A stretch of 64,000 bases of DNA from Desmodesmus armatus. Lineage: Eukaryota; Chlorophyta; Chlorophyceae; Sphaeropleales; Scenedesmaceae. Position 1 is the first letter of the stretch. Each line of letters opens with the position of its first letter. The notes under the pieces were generated by a model. The model searched no databases, was not told the origin of the DNA, and saw only the letters and a list, made by a program, of their open reading frames with translations. Where the stretch lies: NCBI GenBank assembly GCA_007449985.2, contig VIIQ02000005.1:930001-994000 (forward strand), given 5' to 3'. The position numbers were made by a program, and so were the translations under genes. Positions 60,338 through 64,000 of this stretch are shown piece after piece.

Positions 60338-63300
60338 TCACAAGTGGCGCCCGATTGTGCCGGCAGCGCATGGGCCACCGCTGACAGCTGACCATGCACC
60401 GCTTCTGCAGGTGGTGTACGGGGAAACCCTGTTGGATGCAAGTCCGAATGAGCACTGGGCTGTGCATCGCCCGCCACTCGATGTCACGGCACTGCCGGCA
60501 CAAGAAGTAGGCCATACTGAGTTGGCAGGACGAGGGGGGAGGGCTGTACCTCGGCATGCTGCAACAACAGTGGCAGCAGCAAAGTAGGCAGGTGAGTTCC
60601 CCAAGCATAGCTTACAGCAACTTATGAAACAATACCAAATACTCCCTTGGCAGACTCCTCATGGGTTGATCACCCCCCCCCTCATTGGGCATATGGATGA
60701 GCTGCACCTGTTGGACACACTGTTTTTATGCAACATGAGATGTACATACTACGTACAGTCAGTGATCACTGGAGCATCAGTGACAGCATGCACAGGTATG
60801 CGCAAGCCGGCACAACACCCACCTCCAGCCTGAATTGTGCATGTGCCACTGACACTCCCCCATTGGCCATTGCTGCTGCATGTGGTGATGACTGTCCCAC
60901 TGAAGCCAGCAGCACATGTGGCACGACACTGAGTACCGCTGGCCACGTTGTCGCATCCGCTGAAGGGCCAGGCGGCATTGGAGGGAGCTGGAGGCAGGGA
61001 TGCACTTTGGCAGCCTGCAGGCCACACACACACCGCATACACGCATGTGATCATACAGACACATGTAGGGGTACAGGTTGTCACTGGCAGTGAAGCGTAC
61101 ATACGGCACTTGGTCCTGGTCATACTGCAGTGTGACTGTATCACCACCTCAAGCTGATTTTCATGATGTGCAGCACAAGCGTCCTTGAAAACAAACAAAA
61201 CACAAGGGCCTACTGCTAAGTAAACATCAGGCTTAGTTGTACACACGTGCACACCTCAAGTGTTGCATGATGCAGTACACTTCTAGTAGCTCAAGTAAAT
61301 GCTGCAAGACTGCAGCAGCCCTGCTAGCTCTGCTGCTTCAAAATGGATGGCAGAAAATTCAAGCATCGTAGGGGGGGTGTGAAGCTGGGAGGTGCGGTGC
61401 TGTTGAGGCACCTACCTTGGCATGTGCCTCTGACAACACCCCATTGACCATTGCTGCATGTGGTGTTGACTGTTCCACTGAAGCCAGCAGCACATGTGGC
61501 ACGGCACACAGCCCCGGTTGCCACGTTGTCGCACCCGCTGCTGGGCCAGGTGGCATTGGGAGCTATAGGCAGGGATGCATTGCGGCAGCCTGCAGGCCAT
61601 ACACATGCCCCAGACATGCATGTGATCGTACAGGCACATGTAGGGGTACAGGTCGGTACAGTGAAGTGTACATAAGGCACTCACCGGGTCCTGGTCATGC
61701 TGCAATGTGAGTGTATCACCGCCTCAAGCTGAAATTCATGATTTGCAGCACTAGTGTCCCACGTAAAAAACAAAACACAAGGGCCTACTGCCAACCAACA
61801 TCAGGCTGACTCGGAGTTGTACACACGTGCACACTTGAAGTGTTGGCATGAGCTCTTGAGTTTCATAGCTACAGGTGTAACTTTGATTTGATTTGATTTG
61901 AAGTGTTGTCAGTGTTGCATGATGCCATACACTAGCTTCAAGTGATGCTGCAAGATTGCAGCAGCCCTGCTAGCTCTGCTGCTTCAAGATTGGATGGCAG
62001 CATATTCCATCGTCTGAGAGCGTGGGTGGGTGTGAAGCTGGGAGCTGCAGTGCTGTTGAGGCACCTACCTTGGCATGTGCCACTGACAACACCCCATTGG
62101 CCATTGCTGCATGTGGTGTTGACTGTTCCACTGAAGCCAGCAGCACATGTGGCACGGCAAACAGCCCCGGTTGTCACATTGTTGCACCCGCTGCTGGGCC
62201 AGGTGGCATTGGGAGCTATAGGCAGGGATGCGCTGCCGCAGACTGCACCTGCAGAGAGAGCAAACCCATGCCGCATGTGTACATGCATGTCACATGCATG
62301 CTCGGGCAGGGGTCAATGGAGTGCGTATAAACATGCTATTTGCCCTGTGCATACTGCAAGCCAACTGTATGACTGCTTTGACATCCATGGGTAGATGGGC
62401 AAAGTCAGTTGGCAGGGCGAATGCAACATAGGCAATTGCTGGAGCACAAAAGGTGCATCTGTGCCACAGATGCAGTGCACCTAGCATTGCCGGCCACATC
62501 CATGCTTCAGGCGCTGACAACCTGCACCCCCAGCTATAGCTCTGCATGACTGCGAAGGAGCTGGCAGTCATGACCTCAGCAACACTCTGCAGTGCCATTG
62601 AAAAAATTAGACAAGGCTGACCAGCCCTAGGTAGGGCAAAGCACCAAGTGTCACCTTGTGGGCACGTGCCAGTGACACTGACAGCGCTCCAGTTGCCATT
62701 ACTGCATGTAGTAGTGGCTGCCACAACAACCCCTGTAGTGCAGGTGGCTTGGCACACAGCTCCGGTCGCCACATTGTTGCACCCGCTGCTGGGCCAGGCG
62801 GCATTAGCGGGAGCGGGAGGCAGGGATGCTTGCGGGCATGCTGCAGCAATATCAAACATGAGACAGAAAACAGAAAAGCGTCAAACAGCATGATACATAG
62901 TGTCAAATCTTGCTGAGTATGTGTACAGCTGTACCGTGCATGTGTGTAGCTGTACCGTGCATCTTGCTGCCAAGGCACAAGCAGCGCTCACATATCAATG
63001 ACCATTGAGCTTGCCAGCCAGCTGAAGGCAATGTTTGAGCGAGACACAAGTGTGCTTACTCAAAGAAAGCAACAACAGTTCATAGCTACAGGCAGGTACA
63101 GTGTAGTTATTGTTGTTGTTGTTGTAAGTGTACTGACATGCTCAGCACATTCAGACACAACACCTCCTGCAACCCTGTGCAACTGGCAGCTGTGACTGTA
63201 GTACGTGCACTAGGCAACAATGTATGCATACTTGCACAAAGGTCTCCATGTGCATGTGCAACTCAACTCACTTGCTCGAGGCGTGCAAGTACCAGTGCGT

Positions 63301-64000
63301 TGTTGCCATGTGCCCTGGGCATGGCGTAAAACTGCTTGGGAGGTTGCCTTGTGAGCAGAAGGTTTGGGTTTCGATTCCCACCCGCAGCAAGGTCTCTCTT
63401 TGGGGCATTGGCAACAATGTCCGTCTTACTGAGTGGCCTGTGTCCCTTGTGGGGCCTCAGTGAGGGGTAGAGGATTTGGGCACTTTGCCTCTACCAAGTG
63501 TCACCCCGTGTGATAATAATGCTTGGAGTGTGTGTCAGGAGGGGTAGACCCCGCCGTCCTTACAGGGCGTGAAGCCAATGGGAGGTAATCCTATGGCGTT
63601 ACTGGGTTAGGAGGGGGCCCTGAAGCATTATTATTATTATTATTATGTGCCATTTGAGCACACGATAGGAGAAGCTCCAGCACCGATGCCACAGCACATC
63701 AGGGTGCCAGCTGTGTCCACCCGCACACAGCCTTGCACATCCAGCGGGGCAGGCGCATTGCCACACAGAGCTGCACAACAGACATCCACGCAGGCAGCAG
63801 GGAGGCAGGCATAACATTCTTGGCAACATCCAAACAGGGCAAGTTGGCGGGCTGGCAGGCCTATCAACAATACCGCGTGAGGCATGCTGTCCAGAAATGC
63901 TTGTGAACTTTTTCACTGGCCATATCGTTGCCAAAAGTGGATTTGAAAGGATGCGATAGTGGCCAAAGACATCACAGTCAAGTGCATTACAGCACAGGGC
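60338..64000 (-). CDS. Sushi/CCP repeat gene, 5' end outside the window, one exon interrupted by a SINE
   Basis: Paralogue of the large lectin/CCP gene. From 5' to 3': a Cys module (about 63780-63645 plus its remainder at 63310-63266), then five CCP exons at about 62839-62655, 62250-62070, 61590-61422, 61020-60825 and 60580-60338. Each CCP has the pattern ASLPxAPxNAxWPSSGC-N-VATGxxCRATCAAGFSGTV-TTCSNGQW-VSGTC. The exons begin and end in phase 1 (for example GTCQ/G before donor GTAGGT), which allows exon duplication without frame loss. The last exon ends with TGA soon after its final Cys, as in the neighbouring gene. The Cys-module exon is broken by an inserted element (63315-63644), so this copy is either disabled or skips that exon. 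Secreted or cell-surface recognition is an inference from module type. Confidence 0.75.
61190..61690 (-). repeat. CCP exon-intron duplication, copy 1
   Basis: The CCP exon at 61590-61422 and its downstream intron sequence closely match 61770-62250, including non-coding stretches such as CACAAGGGCCTACTGC and GCAGCAGCCCTGCTAGCTCT. Intron similarity implies recent duplication. Confidence 0.85.
61770..62250 (-). repeat. CCP exon-intron duplication, copy 2
   Basis: Partner of 61190-61690, offset about 645 bp. The two CCP exons encode nearly identical modules (ASLPIAPNATWPSSGC start, VVSGTCQGRCLNSTA end against VVRGTCQGRCLNSTA). Confidence 0.85.
63315..63644 (+). mobile_element. tRNA-derived SINE with (ATT)n tail, inserted in a coding exon
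   Basis: The 5' end is tRNA-like: an A-box-like TGGCGTAAAAC, an anticodon-stem-like CCTTGTGAGCAGAAGG and a B box GTTTCGATTCC followed by CACCCGCA. An unrelated body of about 250 bp follows, then an ATT tail at 63626-63644. The 7-bp sequence ATGTGCC flanks it on both sides (63308-63314 and 63645-63651) as a target-site duplication. The element is on the plus strand, antisense to the host CCP gene. Anticodon-loop letters GTG would fit a tRNA-His-like ancestor, but this is tentative. Confidence 0.85.

Noticed and set aside
63315..63390. Functional tRNA gene
   Set aside because: The A and B boxes are recognisable but the acceptor stem does not close, and the sequence continues into a body with an ATT tail and target-site duplication, so it is a SINE head.

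Overview
The window looks like nuclear DNA of a green alga, probably of the Chlorophyceae. Genes are cut into many short exons by GT-AG introns, coding sequence is rich in CAG-type Gln/Ala/Ser runs, and several genes carry the green-algal poly(A) signal TGTAA downstream. One product is a plastid-type DEAD-box helicase of the RH39 kind. I could not fix the genus. Exon edges were read by eye from splice signals and reading phase.

Left half (1-23.9 kb): five housekeeping-type genes. They are a BCS1-like mitochondrial AAA chaperone (-), an RRP7-like rRNA-processing protein (+), an RH39-like plastid RNA helicase (-), an ABCF (GCN20-type) ATPase (+) and an unrecognised multi-pass membrane protein (+).

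Middle (23.9-31.2 kb): a satellite array of about 20 copies of a 356/357-bp unit. It has a higher-order duplication 2,849 bp apart and starts right after the likely poly(A) site of the membrane-protein gene. It is followed by a secreted RNase T2 with an unusual His-rich, Ala-rich, membrane-anchored tail (+), the decapping nuclease DCP2 with a repeated WDMPP motif (-), and mitochondrial ribosomal protein mL43 with a Gln-rich insertion (+).

Right third (42.8-64 kb): a cluster of secreted, animal-like modular proteins. A large minus-strand gene encodes a signal peptide, bulb-type lectin, C-type lectin modules, many Sushi/CCP modules, an EGF-like module and a Link-like module. It sits head-to-head with a vanadium-haloperoxidase-like gene (+) that has lectin-like Cys/Gly repeats at its C-terminus and a 13-nt micro-exon. 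At the right edge a second CCP gene (-) is cut by a tRNA-derived SINE inserted in a coding exon with a 7-bp target-site duplication. Its CCP exons are phase 1-1 and one exon plus its intron is recently duplicated.

Four gene pairs are divergent and share about 265-440 bp of upstream DNA (BCS1/RRP7, RH39/ABCF, DCP2/mL43, lectin/haloperoxidase). Stretches between convergent genes hold only unsupported ORFs and are most likely 3' UTRs.
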